Shown here one piece after another: positions 1 to 9,402 of a stretch of 64,000 bases of DNA. This DNA is from Lysobacteraceae bacterium (lineage in GTDB: Bacteria; Pseudomonadota; Gammaproteobacteria; Xanthomonadales; Rhodanobacteraceae): the NCBI GenBank assembly GCA_021372495.1, contig JAJFUF010000031.1, positions 97,999-161,998 of the forward strand, given 5' to 3'. The translations under genes and the position numbers were made by a program. Each line of letters opens with the position of its first letter. Within the stretch, counting starts at the first letter, position 1. The notes under the pieces are model-generated. The model searched no databases, was not told the DNA's origin, and saw only the letters and a list, made by a program, of their open reading frames with translations.

Positions 1-180
1 CGTGCGGATCGTCTGCTCGTCCTGGATCAGCTTGAACGGCGGCGTGTGCGGGCCGATCAGCACGCCGGCGATGATGTAGCCGAGCACGACCGGCTGGCGC
101 AGGCGCTGGAACAGCACCGTGGTGCAGCCGGCGACCAGCAGGACGACGGCGAGGTCCTGGATGAATTGCAGTTCGCGCAT
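1..180 (-). CDS. CPA2-type cation:proton antiporter, N-terminal fragment
   Basis: Sixty codons running off the left edge of the window. The ATG is at 180. The visible peptide starts MRELQFIQDLAVVLLVAG and continues with RLRQPVVLGYIIAGVLIGPH, the first membrane helix and the conserved helix 2 motif (QPxVLGYIxAGxxxGP) of the monovalent cation:proton antiporter-2 (KefB/KefC/NhaS-like) family. The family exchanges K+ or Na+ for H+ across the inner membrane. The missing C-terminus prevents saying whether it carries TrkA-N or other regulatory domains, so the ion and the subfamily are unknown. It lies downstream of norB on the same strand, separated by about 220 bp that contain a hairpin. Confidence 0.8.
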   Translation of the reverse strand, partial: MRELQFIQDLAVVLLVAGCTTVLFQRLRQPVVLGYIIAGVLIGPHTPPFKLIQDEQTIRT

Positions 181-322
181 CGGGCCTCCCGAGGGTGACG
201 CAAGGAAGCCTAACCCATGCGACCGCGCGGCAGCAGCTTGCGCGACCGCGATGCGCGCACCGGCCGCCGACGCATCCGGTTCTGGCCACGGCCGCACGCG
301 CCGGCCGATTCCGGATACGACA

Positions 323-348
323 GAGCCGCCGGGTCGCCCCGGCGGCTC
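323..348 (-). terminator. Hairpin downstream of norB, likely terminator
   Basis: Perfect 10-bp arms GAGCCGCCGG / CCGGCGGCTC around the 6-nt loop GTCGCC, 57 nt past the norB stop. There is no strong U tract on the minus strand, so termination is inferred. The core arms and loop nearly repeat those of the terminator at 26365-26394. Nothing else was recognised in the 181-404 gap. Confidence 0.5.
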
Positions 349-404
349 CTCACCTCATCGGCCGACCCGCCTAGCAGCGCGGGGCGGCCTGCTGCCGATG
401 CCGC

Positions 405-2144
405 TCAGACCTCGGCGGCAACCGCCGCGCCGGCGGGAATCGCCGCTGCGGCGGACGCCGCCGCGGGCGCCGCCACGCGCGCCTCCATCGATGCCAGGAA
501 GCGCCACACGAACAGCAGCGTCACCAGCAGCAGCCCCGGATAGCCGATCCACGCCAGCAGATAGGGCAGCGTCGGATCGCCCATCTCGCGCACGCGCGGC
601 AGGTTGAAGCTGAGCAGGCCGAGCGTGATGACGGCGCCGAAGATCCACATCGCCATCAGCCAGATGCCGGCCTCGAAACCGGTGAGGTACCGGCTCCACC
701 CGCCCACGCCGCCCGCATGCACGGCCATTTCGCCGGCATGCGCCACGCCGTGCCGCGCATCGGGCGCGACAGGCGCGCGCGCCCGGCGTCCCAGGGTCAG
801 CAGATCGAAGATCAGCACCCCGGCGCCCACCGCGAACACGAAACCGAACGTGGGCACCAGCAGCTTGAACACGCCCATCGCCGGGAAGACGTCGCCGCCG
901 AACCACTCGAGGCCGAGCGTACGGTAGACGAAGATCTGCACCGTGCCGCCCAGCGCGAAGGCCAGCGCCACGCCCAGGATGCCGGTGAACACCAGCCAGA
1001 AGGCGAGCTTGCCGAGGCGCTGGTCGAAGTTGGTCGCCTTGCGCATGATCGGAACCGCGTAGTACGCCGCGGCGATGCCCAGCATGCCGAAGGTGCCGAA
1101 CAGCGCTAGGTGCGCGTGGCCCGGCGTCACCCACGTGCCGTGCGACCAGACGTTGGTCAGCGCGAAGGTCATGCTGAAGCCGAGGATGCCGGCGCCCACC
1201 TGCTCCAGTACCACCGAGCCGAGGATGAAGTAGAACGCGGGCGCGTTCTCCAGTGGCCGACGGTTCTGGTGCGCGTCGAGATAGATGTGCCAGAAGCAGA
1301 ACACCAGCGGCAGCGGCTCGAGCGCGCTGAACAGCGAGCCCCAGAACTGCCAGAACTCCGGCGTGCCGATCCAGAAGTAGTGGTGCGCGTTGCCGAGCAG
1401 GCCCGACAGCCACACCAGCACCACGCCCCAGAACACGGCGTAGCCGACCGACTTCACGTCGACCTTGAACAGCAGCACCAGCAGGAAGCCGACCAGGCTG
1501 ATGTGGATCACCTCCCACACGCCCTCCACCCAGTAGTGGACGACGAACCAGCGGAAGTACTCCTGCATGTCGAGGCGCGGTACGTAGAACAGGCCGAACA
1601 CCCACACCGCCATCAGCGCCACCACGCCGATGCCGAGGCCCCAGTGGATCTCGTTCCACTCGCGCACCGGCGGGAACGTCCGCAGCACCACGTAGGCGAG
1701 GATGCTGAAGCCCACCAGGATGACCAGGTCGGCGGCACGGCCGGCCTCGAGGTATTCGAGGCCTTCCTGCAGCCAGGGCTGCCCTTCCCACCAGCCGGCG
1801 ATGCCGCGCATGGCCAGCGCCTGCGTGGCGACGTTCCAGATCACCGTGGCCACGAACGCGTAGAACAGCACCTTGATCAGCCACGGTGCGGCCAGTTCAC
1901 GCTTCGACAGCAGCGGGCCGACGAACAGGATCGCCCCGATGAAACCGGCGAGGATCCAGAGCAGGCCGAGGTTGAGGTGCTCGGCGCGAACGACGTTGAA
2001 GTTCAGTACGCCGGCAAGCAGGGTCGGATCGGTCTGCTGCATGGCGAGGATCAGGCCGAAACCGACCTGGGCGGCGAACAGCACCAGCATGAGCATGAAG
2101 AAGCGCATGCTGAGGCGTTGAGTCTGGTACTGGATCTGCATCAC
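405..2144 (-). CDS. norB: Nitric oxide reductase catalytic subunit NorB (cNOR type) with C-terminal extension
   Basis: 579 aa membrane protein of the heme-copper oxidase superfamily that reduces 2 NO to N2O. Metal ligands are visible: H56 and H345 (low-spin heme b), H343 (heme b3), and FeB ligands H203, H254, H255 and E207, with E211 and E276 also kept. Each lies exactly four residues before its counterpart in Pseudomonas aeruginosa NorB as I recall that numbering (H60, H207, E211, E215, H258, H259, E280, H347, H349), so the cNOR assignment is strong. Canonical NorB has about 466 aa and 12 helices. Here about 14 helices are apparent: after the usual helix 12 a His/Ala-rich linker (about 430-460) leads to two more segments (about 470-490 and 512-535) and an Ala-rich tail. 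The ATG overlaps the stop of the cytochrome gene (ATGA). No norQ, norD, norE or norF is in the window. Confidence 0.93.
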   Translation of the reverse strand: MMQIQYQTQRLSMRFFMLMLVLFAAQVGFGLILAMQQTDPTLLAGVLNFNVVRAEHLNLGLLWILAGFIGAILFVGPLLSKRELAAPWLIKVLFYAFVATVIWNVATQALAMRGIAGWWEGQPWLQEGLEYLEAGRAADLVILVGFSILAYVVLRTFPPVREWNEIHWGLGIGVVALMAVWVFGLFYVPRLDMQEYFRWFVVHYWVEGVWEVIHISLVGFLLVLLFKVDVKSVGYAVFWGVVLVWLSGLLGNAHHYFWIGTPEFWQFWGSLFSALEPLPLVFCFWHIYLDAHQNRRPLENAPAFYFILGSVVLEQVGAGILGFSMTFALTNVWSHGTWVTPGHAHLALFGTFGMLGIAAAYYAVPIMRKATNFDQRLGKLAFWLVFTGILGVALAFALGGTVQIFVYRTLGLEWFGGDVFPAMGVFKLLVPTFGFVFAVGAGVLIFDLLTLGRRARAPVAPDARHGVAHAGEMAVHAGGVGGWSRYLTGFEAGIWLMAMWIFGAVITLGLLSFNLPRVREMGDPTLPYLLAWIGYPGLLLVTLLFVWRFLASMEARVAAPAAASAAAAIPAGAAVAAEV

Positions 2145-3106
2145 TGCTTCTCCAGGGAGTGGATGTAGGCCACGATGGCGTTGACGTCTTCATCTTTGAG
2201 CAGCTTGTCGTACGCGGGCATGACGCCGGCCGGATAGCCCGCCACGACCTTCGCGTTCGGCTGGCGGATCGACTCGGCGAGGTAGGCGTCATCCGCCTTC
2301 ACCGTGCTGCCGTCCGCGAGACTTACCTGCGAGCCGGACAGTCCGCCCCAGCCGGGTCCCACCAGGCGCGTGTCGTCGAGCGCATGACACGAGCCGCAGG
2401 CGTATTCCTTCACGAGCTGCTCGCCGCGCGCGGCCGGATCGGGCGCGACCGTGCCAGCCGCAGGCGCGGCTGCCGCAGGCGCGGCTGCAGCGACGGCATG
2501 CGTGCCGTGGGCCAACTGCAGGCGCCTGTCGAGCCCCTCGATCTTCACCTTGGGCGGCCAGCCTTCGGTGTTCAGTGCCGACGTGTATTTCAGATACGCG
2601 ATCAGTTGCCCCACCTCTTCGCTGCTGAGCGGCAGGTTGGGCATCAGGCTGGTGCCGCCGCCGCGACGCTCGACGCGTTGCTGGGCGCCGGAGTACTTCT
2701 TGAAGTAGGCCTCGATCGAATCGACGCCGGTATCGGCGATCTGGTCCTGGTTCATCAGCTGCGTGCGCACCGCCGCCTCCGTGGGCCAGCCGCCCGCCGA
2801 CGGCAGGAAAGCCGCAAGCCACGCGGGACCCGCGCGCTCGTACTCCTTGGTGAGATCCGGGCCGAGATAGGCGCCGTTGCCCACCATGGTGTGGCAACCC
2901 ATGCAGTTGTAGGACTGGAACACGCGCTTGCCGTCGGCCGCCTTGTAGGGGCCGAAGGAAACGCTGTCCGGCGTGATCTGGTTACGCGATTTCAGGAACG
3001 AGAATCCGGACAGCATGATGAAGATCAGCATCATGATGCCGAGGGCGACAAGCGCTCGGCGGCGCTTGCGGGTCTCGTCGCAGTTCTTGCCGTTTGCGCA
3101 GCTCAT
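2141..3106 (-). CDS. norC: NorC-like cytochrome c fused to a second cytochrome c domain (diheme)
   Basis: 321 aa membrane-anchored cytochrome c, the presumed electron entry subunit for NorB. After a basic N-terminus there is one membrane anchor (about 18-38). The first heme site C68-M-G-C71-H72 is followed by a GAYLGPDLT stretch and likely axial Met155 in LMPNL, all typical of NorC. An Ala/Pro-rich linker (about 200-225) joins a second domain with C237-G-S-C240-H241 and candidate ligand Met296 in VMPAY; it resembles the cytochrome c domains fused to CoxB of caa3 oxidases. Ordinary NorC is about 150 aa with one heme, so the second half is an addition. Start and stop both overlap neighbours as ATGA, implying translational coupling. 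Confidence 0.88.
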   Translation of the reverse strand: MSCANGKNCDETRKRRRALVALGIMMLIFIMLSGFSFLKSRNQITPDSVSFGPYKAADGKRVFQSYNCMGCHTMVGNGAYLGPDLTKEYERAGPAWLAAFLPSAGGWPTEAAVRTQLMNQDQIADTGVDSIEAYFKKYSGAQQRVERRGGGTSLMPNLPLSSEEVGQLIAYLKYTSALNTEGWPPKVKIEGLDRRLQLAHGTHAVAAAAPAAAAPAAGTVAPDPAARGEQLVKEYACGSCHALDDTRLVGPGWGGLSGSQVSLADGSTVKADDAYLAESIRQPNAKVVAGYPAGVMPAYDKLLKDEDVNAIVAYIHSLEKQ

Positions 3107-3381
3107 GGTGCGTTGGCCTCGTCGGTTCCGGGACGGCCCGCGCTGCCCGCGCCGGCGGATGCCGCGTGTTCCAGCGCGTCATGCTGGAACAGCGTGCGCA
3201 GGCTGCCGATGAAGATGTAGAAGACGTACACCGCCAGCACGAAGCCGACGGAGAAATAGAACTGCCAGGCCAGGTGCGATTCCGGCCAATACTCGAAATT
3301 GCGCCAGAACGGCCATGACAGCAGGAAGCCGGCCGCGCTGGCCAGCACCGAAAGCGTCAGATCAATGATTCGCTGCACCAC
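3103..3381 (-). CDS. Small two-helix membrane protein, first gene of the nor operon
   Basis: About 92 aa with two hydrophobic segments (about residues 5-22 and 41-62), aromatic-rich between them (SWPFWRNFEYWPE), and an Ala/Gly/acidic C-terminal tail. I do not recognise a family. Its stop overlaps the norC ATG (ATGA), so it is probably made in step with NorC and NorB and may be an accessory or structural subunit of the reductase, or help its assembly; that is inference from position. The start is uncertain: there is no ATG. The GTG at 3381 lies 8 nt after a G5 run that could act as a ribosome binding site; GTG at 3378 or 3390 are alternatives. NorE and NorF are also small membrane proteins, but no similarity could be established by eye. 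Confidence 0.7.
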   Translation of the reverse strand: MVQRIIDLTLSVLASAAGFLLSWPFWRNFEYWPESHLAWQFYFSVGFVLAVYVFYIFIGSLRTLFQHDALEHAASAGAGSAGRPGTDEANAP

Positions 3382-3470
3382 GTGAGCCACCCCCAACGGA
3401 CGATTGAAGTACGGTCGGGCAACGCCGCAAACCGCCGCATCCCCTCCCGCTGGAGGATGCACGTGAAAGG

Positions 3471-3519
3471 CGTGACGAATATAGGAACGGCGCGCGCGGG
3501 TGCGACTGACCCAAGTCAA
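3471..3519 (-). promoter_or_regulatory. Candidate FNR/DNR-type class II promoter of the nor operon
   Basis: On the minus strand an imperfect CRP/FNR-family site, TTGAC-TTGG-GTCAG (3519 to 3506), is followed by a -10 hexamer TATATT (3483 to 3478). With the usual 7-nt offset the start of transcription falls at about 3471, which puts the site's centre at -41.5, the position for class II activation by FNR, DNR or NnrR. The transcript would have a leader of about 90 nt. The TTGAC...GTCA halves are one or two bases from the FNR consensus TTGAT-N4-ATCAA. Which regulator binds cannot be told from sequence. Confidence 0.6.
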
Positions 3520-3539
3520 GCGACAAGACTTTTTGTCGC
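3520..3539. promoter_or_regulatory. Perfect inverted repeat directly upstream of the FNR-like site
   Basis: GCGACAA-N6-TTGTCGC, perfect 7-bp arms with a 6-bp spacer, immediately abutting the FNR-like box; its centre is about 58.5 bp upstream of the inferred nor start. Its position suits an operator for a second regulator. I cannot match it to the NorR or NsrR consensus. Confidence 0.4.
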
Positions 3540-3702
3540 ATGGACACCATCGCGCTGCCGAAAACGGCGTGCGCGCGCACGCATGGACGGGGGCGGACGC
3601 CGCGCTGCCCTTGCACGCGAGCAGGACCCGGCAACGCCGCGAGCGTGATCGCGAAGGAATCGCGTTCCCATGCCCGCGATAGAAGACCCGGACCGCGCGA
3701 TG

Positions 3703-3790
3703 GACGCCGTGCCCGCGGAAACGGGCATGCGCCGGAAACGGCAGGACGATTTCCCGCTTTCGCGGGGACGACGGCGTGCCCGGGCGTTCC
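3703..3790. repeat. Cluster of three short palindromes downstream of recO
   Basis: Three GC-rich hairpins in a row between recO and the nor promoter: GCCCG-N6-CGGGC (3711-3726), GCCG-GAAA-CGGC (3731-3742) and CCCGC-TTTC-GCGGG (3753-3766). The last resembles the extragenic palindromes common in Xanthomonadales and other proteobacteria. They may end the recO transcript. The rest of the 3382-3790 gap holds the nor promoter elements and no gene that I can support. Confidence 0.4.
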
Positions 3791-4501
3791 CTAGCGTCGC
3801 CGCAGCGCTTCGCCCAGCACGCGCCACGCACGCAGCTCGCCGCCGCCGAGGTGGGCGGCGATCACCGCGCGCATCAGCCGCCGCAGCGCGGCCAGGCCCT
3901 CGGCATCCGGCGCGACGTCCGCGTCCAGCGCCAGCAGATCGGCGCCGCGCACGCGCGGGCCGGGCTGGCCGCGCCACGGCAGCGGACCGTACTCGGGCAG
4001 GTAGACATAGTCCGCATCCGGCCGCAGCGGCGCGTCGCTCTCGGCCTCGCACGCGAGCTGCAAACCGTAGCCGAGCGCGTCGAGCAGGTCGCGCTCGAAG
4101 CGGCGCAGCGTCCAGGCCAGCGGTTCGCCGCCGGCGAGGCGACCGAGCGCCAGCGCGTACGCACCGAACAGCTCCGGATGTGCATCCTGGCGCGCAACGA
4201 GGCGCACCACCAGCTCGTTGAGATAGAGGCCGGCCAGCAGCGCGTCGCCGACGAGACGCTGCGGCGCGCCGGCGGCTTCGGCGCCGACCAGCGTACCGAG
4301 TTCGCCGCGCGCGCTCCAGGAGAGCGCCAGCGGCAGGAACGGTTCCAGCTCGGCACGCGCCAGCCGCGCGCGTTCGCGGCGTACGCCGCGCGCCACCAGG
4401 CCGACGCGGCCGTGATCGCGCGTCAGGCATTCGAGCAACAGGCTGGTCTCGCGATACGCGCGCGCGTGCAGGACGTAGGCGGGCTGCTGGTCGATGCGCA
4501 T
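3791..4501 (-). CDS. recO: DNA repair protein RecO
   Basis: 236 aa, normal length for RecO, which anneals SSB-coated strands and works with RecR to load RecA in the RecF recombination pathway. The N-terminal OB fold begins MRIDQQPAYVLHARAYRETS and contains the family pattern LLLECLTRDHGRVGLVARGVRR; the alpha-helical part follows (LLAGLYLNELVVRL). No zinc-binding cysteines are seen, as in many gammaproteobacterial RecO proteins. It lies just after era, the common rnc-era-recO order, but a 134-bp gap with a strong palindrome separates the two genes here. Confidence 0.95.
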   Translation of the reverse strand: MRIDQQPAYVLHARAYRETSLLLECLTRDHGRVGLVARGVRRERARLARAELEPFLPLALSWSARGELGTLVGAEAAGAPQRLVGDALLAGLYLNELVVRLVARQDAHPELFGAYALALGRLAGGEPLAWTLRRFERDLLDALGYGLQLACEAESDAPLRPDADYVYLPEYGPLPWRGQPGPRVRGADLLALDADVAPDAEGLAALRRLMRAVIAAHLGGGELRAWRVLGEALRRR

Positions 4502-4550
4502 CGAAGAGACGGGAGACGCGAGACGGGAGACTGGATGAGATTCGCGGTTC

Positions 4551-4578
4551 CGTCATTGCGGCGCAAGCCGCAATGACG
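4551..4578. repeat. Perfect 12-bp palindrome (REP-like) between era and recO
   Basis: CGTCATTGCGGC-GCAA-GCCGCAATGACG: perfect 12-bp arms with a GCAA loop. It resembles extragenic palindromic repeats that start with CGTCATTGCG in many proteobacteria. Just beside it (4507-4533) is a short imperfect tandem of GACGGGAGA units. It could also act as a transcript end or RNA processing signal between era and recO. Confidence 0.6.
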
Positions 4579-4635
4579 AAATCGGAGGGCTGCGCATCGC
4601 GGCTCAGCGTTCTCCCGTCCCGCGCCCCCCCGCCC

Positions 4636-5550
4636 TCAATCCGTATATCCGAACTGCTTCAGCGCCGCCTCGTCGTCCGACCACGACTCGCGCACCTTGA
4701 CCCACAGGCGCAGGAACACCCGGCGCTCGAACAGGCGCTCCATCGCCTTGCGCGCGCCGCTGCCGATCGCCTTCAGGCGCTCGCCGCCGGCGCCGATCAC
4801 GATGGCCTTCTGGCCTTCGCGCTCGACCCAGATCACCGCATGAATCTCGGCGATGCCGTCGGCGCGTTCCTGGAACTGCTCGATCTCGACGGTGGTTGCA
4901 TACGGCAACTCGGCCTCGAGGCGCAGCATCAGTTGCTCGCGCACCAGCTCGGCGGCGAGGAAACGCTCGCTGCGATCGGTGATCTCGTCGTCGCCGTACA
5001 GCGGCGCACGCTGCGGCAGGCGCGCGAGGATGCCCTGCTCCAGCTCGGCCAGGCCCTCGCGCTTCAACGCGGAGACGTAGTAGACCTCGTCGAACGGATG
5101 CCGGGCGACGACCCCGGCGACGAACGGCAGCAGCTTCGACTTGTCGCGCGCGCTGTCGACCTTGTTGACCGCGAGCAGGCGCGGCACCGTGCGCTCGCCG
5201 AGCGCGGCGTACACCGCCGTGTCCTCGTCGCCCCAGCGCCCGGCCTCGACCACCTGCACGGCGACGTCGACCTCGGCGATCGCCTGGTGCGCGGCGCGGT
5301 TGAGGCTGCGGTTCATCGCACGCTTGACGCCGCGATGCAGGCCGGGCGTATCGACGTACAGGATCTGGCCATCGGGCCGCGTGGCGATGCCGAGGATGCG
5401 GTGGCGCGTGGTGTGCGGCCGCGGCGTGACGATGCTCAGCCGATAGCCGATCAGCGCGTTCAGCAGGGTCGACTTGCCGACGTTGGGCCGGCCGAGCAGC
5501 GCGACCATGCCGCAGCGCGGCGGAACGCCGGCGGATGCCGTATCGCTCAT
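4636..5550 (-). CDS. era: GTPase Era
   Basis: 304 aa. Era is an essential GTPase that binds the 3' end of 16S rRNA during 30S maturation. The G1 motif GRPNVGKST, the switch region with TTRHR, G3 DTPGLH and G4 NKVD are present, then a C-terminal KH domain with [13 protein letters not shown]. The ATG at 5550 overlaps the rnc stop (ATGA), a conserved coupling of RNase III and Era. A long open frame continues upstream of this ATG, but it lies inside rnc and is not coding. Confidence 0.97.
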   Translation of the reverse strand: MSDTASAGVPPRCGMVALLGRPNVGKSTLLNALIGYRLSIVTPRPHTTRHRILGIATRPDGQILYVDTPGLHRGVKRAMNRSLNRAAHQAIAEVDVAVQVVEAGRWGDEDTAVYAALGERTVPRLLAVNKVDSARDKSKLLPFVAGVVARHPFDEVYYVSALKREGLAELEQGILARLPQRAPLYGDDEITDRSERFLAAELVREQLMLRLEAELPYATTVEIEQFQERADGIAEIHAVIWVEREGQKAIVIGAGGERLKAIGSGARKAMERLFERRVFLRLWVKVRESWSDDEAALKQFGYTD

Positions 5551-6206
5551 CGCTGCAGCCGCTGCGGCAATGCGGCCAGCGCGCGTTCGGCCGCGGCCTG
5601 CTCGGCGGCGCGCCGGCTGCCGCCGTGGCCCTCGAAACGCAACGTCTCGGGTTCTGCCAGCAGGCAGGCCACGTCGAAGGTCTTGGCGTGGTCCTCGCCG
5701 TGGCTGGCCAGCAGCTCGTACTGCGGCAGCGCGCAGCCGTGCGCCTGCAGCAGCTCCTGCAGGCGCGTCTTCGGATCCTTCTCGGACTTGCCCAGCGCGG
5801 CGACGCGCGGCACGAACAGGCCGCGGATCACCTCGCGGCAGGCGGCGTAGCCGCCGTCCAGATAAACCGCCGCCAGCAGCGCCTCGAAGGCGTCGGCCAG
5901 GATCGAATCGCGGCGGAAGCCGCCGCTCTTCAGCTCGCCCGGCCCCATCCGCAGCGCGTCGCCCAGCTCCAGCTCGCGCGCCACCTCGGCCAGGCTCTGG
6001 CCGTTGACCAGCTGCGCGCGCAGGCGCGACAGCTCGCCCTCGCTGGCTTCCGGGCGCGCCTCGAACAGCAGCTCGGCGACGCACAGGTTCAGCATGGCGT
6101 CGCCAAGGAACTCCAGGCGTTCGTTGTTGGGCCGGCCGGCGCTGCGGTGGGTCAGCGCCAGCGCCGCCAGCGCGGCATCGCGAAAACGGTAGCCCAGCTT
6201 CAGCAC
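5547..6206 (-). CDS. rnc: Ribonuclease III
   Basis: 219 aa double-strand-specific endoribonuclease that processes rRNA precursors and structured mRNAs. The catalytic domain carries the signature [12 protein letters not shown] and the second acidic motif [15 protein letters not shown]; the dsRNA-binding domain (about 150-219) has [12 protein letters not shown] and an Ala-rich final helix. Begins 1 bp after the DUF4845 stop and overlaps era by 4 bp, so lepB, DUF4845, rnc and era form a tight unit. Confidence 0.97.
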   Translation of the reverse strand: MLKLGYRFRDAALAALALTHRSAGRPNNERLEFLGDAMLNLCVAELLFEARPEASEGELSRLRAQLVNGQSLAEVARELELGDALRMGPGELKSGGFRRDSILADAFEALLAAVYLDGGYAACREVIRGLFVPRVAALGKSEKDPKTRLQELLQAHGCALPQYELLASHGEDHAKTFDVACLLAEPETLRFEGHGGSRRAAEQAAAERALAALPQRLQR

Positions 6207-6207
6207 A

Positions 6208-6588
6208 TCAATCGCCGCCGCCCTGGAGCGCGACGCTCTTGGTGAAATGCACCAGGAAATCGACGTTGTAGGCGAACGGGATCTGCTTGTCGTAGGTGAC
6301 GGTCAGCGTGCCGCCGTTGCCCTGCTGGTCCAGCTTGATGTCCTGCGGCTTGACCGTGTCGGTGTCGACATACTGGAAGCTGAACTTGTACAGCAGGTCG
6401 CGGCGCAGCTCGTCCTGCGACTTGCTGGTCGCGCCGGCCTCGCTTGCCACCTGGTTCATCGACTTGACCACGCCGAAGAACTCGACGTAGGCGGGCACCA
6501 GCTTCATCGCGGTGTAGGCGAACACGCCCGCCACGGCCAGGACCACCAGAAAACCGATCAGCGTGATGCCGGTCTGCCTGCTTTTCAT
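6208..6588 (-). CDS. DUF4845 family membrane-anchored protein
   Basis: 126 aa. Begins with a short basic stretch and a type IV pilin-like hydrophobic helix (GITLIGFLVVLAVAGVFAY, about residues 7-25), followed by a soluble domain. DUF4845 proteins sit between lepB and rnc throughout Xanthomonadales and Pseudomonadales. Their function is unknown. Position after signal peptidase I and the pilin-like helix suggest an envelope role, but this is inference. Confidence 0.85.
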   Translation of the reverse strand: MKSRQTGITLIGFLVVLAVAGVFAYTAMKLVPAYVEFFGVVKSMNQVASEAGATSKSQDELRRDLLYKFSFQYVDTDTVKPQDIKLDQQGNGGTLTVTYDKQIPFAYNVDFLVHFTKSVALQGGGD

Positions 6589-6625
6589 GCGCCTCCCCCT
6601 GCCGCGTGCGCGGCGCTTCGATGCG

Positions 6626-7444
6626 TCACTTGACCACGGTGCCGATGCGGCCGAAGTCCACGCCGTGGTTCATCCCCTTCCAGCTGAACCAGATCAGAAA
6701 CGCCTTGCCGACCAGGTTCTGTTCCGGCACGCAGCCCCAGAAGCGGCTGTCGGCACTATTATCGCGATTATCGCCCATGGCGAAATAGCAGTTTTGCGGC
6801 ACTCGCCACGTTCCGTCCCGGCTCTCGCCCAGGCCCGGAATCGCGATGATGCGATGGTCGACGCCGTCGAGGTGTTCGACGCGCACCACCGCGCCGACCC
6901 GCTCCAGCATCTGGCCTTCGGCGTCCTCGCCGGCGTACGGCCCGACCGGGTCCTGGATGATCGGCTTGCCGTTGATGAACACCTTGTCCGCGCTGACGGT
7001 GACCTCGTCGCCGGGCAGGCCGACCACGCGCTTGATGTAGTCCTGGACCGGATCCGGCGGATAGCGGAACACGATCACGTCGCCGCGGTGCGGCTCGCCG
7101 GTGGCGATCACCTTGGTGTTGAATGCCGGCAGGCGCAGGCCGTAGGCGAACTTGTTGACCAGGATGAAGTCGCCTACCAGCAGGGTCGGCATCATCGATC
7201 CGGACGGGATGCGGAACGGCTCGGCGATGAACGAGCGGAACACCAGCACCGCCAGGATCACCGGGAAGAACGAGCGCGCGTAGTCGACCAGCACCGGCTC
7301 GTGCGGCGTCTCGCCGCGCGCCACGGCGCGCTCGAGGCGACGGCGGTAGAACAGCATCCGGTCGATCGCCCAGACCACGCCGGTCAGCGCGGTCAACGCC
7401 AGCAGCAATGCGGCGAAGTCGAAATCCATTCCAAACAGCTTCAT
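6626..7444 (-). CDS. lepB: Signal peptidase I
   Basis: 272 aa inner-membrane protease that removes signal peptides from exported proteins. Two N-terminal membrane segments (about 8-30 and 58-75) precede the periplasmic domain. Catalytic Ser83 lies in IPSGSMMPTL and catalytic Lys138 in DYIKRVVGLPGD; the later box GDNRDNSADSRFWG is also intact. Located 22 bp after lepA, the usual lepA-lepB pair. Confidence 0.97.
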   Translation of the reverse strand: MKLFGMDFDFAALLLALTALTGVVWAIDRMLFYRRRLERAVARGETPHEPVLVDYARSFFPVILAVLVFRSFIAEPFRIPSGSMMPTLLVGDFILVNKFAYGLRLPAFNTKVIATGEPHRGDVIVFRYPPDPVQDYIKRVVGLPGDEVTVSADKVFINGKPIIQDPVGPYAGEDAEGQMLERVGAVVRVEHLDGVDHRIIAIPGLGESRDGTWRVPQNCYFAMGDNRDNSADSRFWGCVPEQNLVGKAFLIWFSWKGMNHGVDFGRIGTVVK

Positions 7445-7466
7445 GCGGTCCGCTCCGGTCCGGGCA

Positions 7467-9260
<1,794 letters not shown>

Positions 9261-9299
9261 GGAACGGCGCGGCAGGGGATGGCGGGCGCAGCGTGGTGC

Positions 9300-9329
9300 G
9301 CTTCGGGCCGCCCGCAGGCGGCCCGAAGC
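9300..9329 (-). terminator. Strong hairpin between degP and lepA
   Basis: 12-bp perfect arms GCTTCGGGCCGC / GCGGCCCGAAGC with loop CCGCAG, lying 74 bp after the degP stop. No U tract follows, so it may be a weak terminator or an RNA stabilising structure. A GATAAT hexamer on the minus strand just upstream of it could be a -10 for lepA, but no good -35 is seen. Confidence 0.4.
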
Positions 9330-9402
9330 CGGGATTATCGCATGAGCCGGACGCCGCACGGGCCGGCCGTCCCCGCGGCGGGCGCGCCGGCGCGGGCGGG
9401 GC

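Noticed and set aside
9261..9359. Extended N-terminus for LepA
   Set aside because: The extra residues are Arg/Ala-rich and not part of the family; MDHIRNF is the standard start.
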